Below, piece after piece: positions 62,799 to 64,000 of a DNA stretch of 64,000 nt; position 1 is the stretch's first letter; each line of letters opens with the position of its first letter. The notes beneath the pieces are model-generated. The model ran no database searches, was not told the origin of the DNA, and saw only the letters and a list, made by a program, of their open reading frames with translations. The translations under genes were made by a program, and so were the position numbers. The DNA lies in contig JASANG010001667.1 of the NCBI GenBank assembly GCA_030248215.1, positions 1-64,000 on the forward strand. Reading direction: 5' to 3'. This DNA comes from Enoplolaimus lenunculus. Its lineage: Eukaryota > Nematoda > Enoplea > Enoplida > Thoracostomopsidae.

Positions 62799-62852
62799 AT
62801 GACGGAAGAGGTTCAAAACATCTTTCTTAAAGAAAGCTTTCTGGATGTTAAG
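62799..62852 (+). CDS. Possible first exon of another gene
   Basis: A weak acceptor (tgctttaag) is followed within a few bases by an ATG frame of 18 codons (MTEEVQNIFLKESFLDVK) ending at a GTAAAC donor. A pyrimidine-rich acceptor (tttttgttcttag) ends nearby at 62690. I could not find a continuing exon before the window ends. Confidence 0.2.
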
Positions 62853-64000
62853 GTAAACGTTAAAAGGACCATAGTTTATTTGGTGGTAAACGCTTTTTCT
62901 GGGCCAGCTAAAAGTAAAATCTTTACATGATCGATTTGTATCGATATCTGTAACCCATTTGTTGATTTTGGAAACCTACCCATGGAAACTTAATACGGTG
63001 AGAGAGTCCCAGTGGACAAGCCTTTGTGGTTATTATGGGCTAATATCTGTATTTCGCCTGCGTTTCAATATTGCTGTAAATAGATACTTTACTTAAAATA
63101 AATTTAACAATTGATTATGGCAGTGTGTTTTACGTATATCTGAGCGGATCGCTCGTAACACGCTCATTAATATAAATTTTAGTGCAACAGTTTAATCAAC
63201 CCTGTTGCAAGCAGCAACTTAATGCTGAAATTGTGTACATTTGCCCGCTGAGATACTATAGGTAGCAGGGTTAGCGAACATAATTTAAACAGAGATGTAA
63301 GGTGCTGTACGTTGATTCAGTTAATCGAAGATGTTGAAGCAAACTTAAAACTTAGTTTTCGAAACAGGTATTCACTATTTCCGAAGGCTTTCAGTTTTTT
63401 GAATCTGGTTGCATTCTGGCATTTTTTAATACAGTCGCGCTCAGTCATCTAGACCGCAATCGGTTGGTCAAATTTTTGAACCTGCATTGGTCGGCTAATG
63501 TAAAGAACGGGCGAAACAGTAGTATAAGCATATTCCTAAGCCTAAGCGTATGGATGAGCCTATTCCCAAGCCTAAACAAAAAATTCGTCTAAAGCTTAAA
63601 CTGACTATTATAGCCCCTCCGGAAAACAATCTGGCCCTGTTCTATGCATGGGCCAACAGCATTATAAGCATATACCTAAGCGTAAGAATAAGCATATCCC
63701 TAAGCCAAGCAAAAAAATTAGTCTAAAGCTTAAGCTTACTCTATTGCAGTCCACATAGAAACGTTCCGCCCCTGATATTTTGGGTCGCTAATATCTACAA
63801 TATGTTGTTTGGTTTTACACTAATTTTCTGCGAAATATCGTAAATTTCCTGAAAATTGTGACAAAAGTAAAACGAAACGCGCTAAACAGATAAATTTTGC
63901 AAAATATGCAAAATTTTGAACCGTTCGTATAAAATAAGGATTTTCGCACGGAAAGAGTAGAAGAACACTGCCAGATACAAAGCGGGCCAGCCAGGCCAAG

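Larger units (their letters stand above)
61215..64000. other. BSDC1 downstream flank
   Basis: Holds a CCGG-ended hAT-like element (61254-61563), AT-rich sequence without recognisable genes (61564-62680), an exon-like patch near 62689-62852, and CCTAAG-array MITE pieces at 63520-63770. I see no confident coding region. Confidence 0.5.

Overview
The window is nuclear DNA of an animal. It is AT-rich (GC roughly a third), with compact multi-exon genes, introns of a few hundred bases to 2 kb bounded by GT-AG (and one GC-AG), and a heavy load of short non-coding mobile elements. Orthologues of conserved animal genes, no bacterial operons, tRNA-derived repeats and many hAT-like MITEs point to an invertebrate metazoan. 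A tunicate would fit the short introns and AT richness, but I cannot prove the phylum from this window alone.

Five host genes could be assembled exon by exon with consistent reading frame. (1) TRUB2, mitochondrial-type pseudouridine synthase, minus strand, 8 coding exons, 3483-8146, 409 aa. (2) A C1orf21 homologue, probably N-myristoylated, minus strand, 4 exons, 20582-24556, 295 aa. (3) SKIC8/WDR61, seven-bladed WD40 protein of the SKI and PAF1 complexes, minus strand, 10 exons, 28215-33913, 307 aa. (4) A formin with FH1 and FH2 domains closest to the INF2/FHDC1 group, minus strand, 14 exons, 37599-46377, about 711 aa. (5) BSDC1, BSD-domain protein, plus strand, 6 exons, 57032-61214, 455 aa. 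They show no functional operon-like link. Four lie on the minus strand; BSDC1 is divergent from the formin across a 10.6 kb repeat-rich gap.

The rest is mostly repeats: 1-3482 and 8147-20581 are mosaics of hAT-like and other interspersed repeats; 22981-24070 is a recent 545-bp tandem duplication inside a C1orf21-homologue intron; 24557-28214 holds a low-complexity AC tract, a tRNA-module repeat and copies of a further family; 33914-37598 holds a foldback element carrying an inserted miniature LTR element; 46378-57031 holds microsatellites, minisatellites, two elements with inverted ends and more LTR pieces; 61215-64000 has a MITE and CCTAAG arrays.

The most unusual find is a complete non-coding miniature LTR retroelement (TRIM) at 35238-35845. 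It has two ~255-bp LTRs, a primer-binding site matching tRNA-Gln, a purine tract, and 5-bp target duplications. Each LTR carries a 72-nt tRNA-like module with Pol III-type A and B boxes. A solo LTR of the same family (54376-54577) and an old relative (~55995-56450) occur in the same window, and a second repeat family (25437-25729, 46757-47046) also carries a tRNA-like module in a non-standard position.
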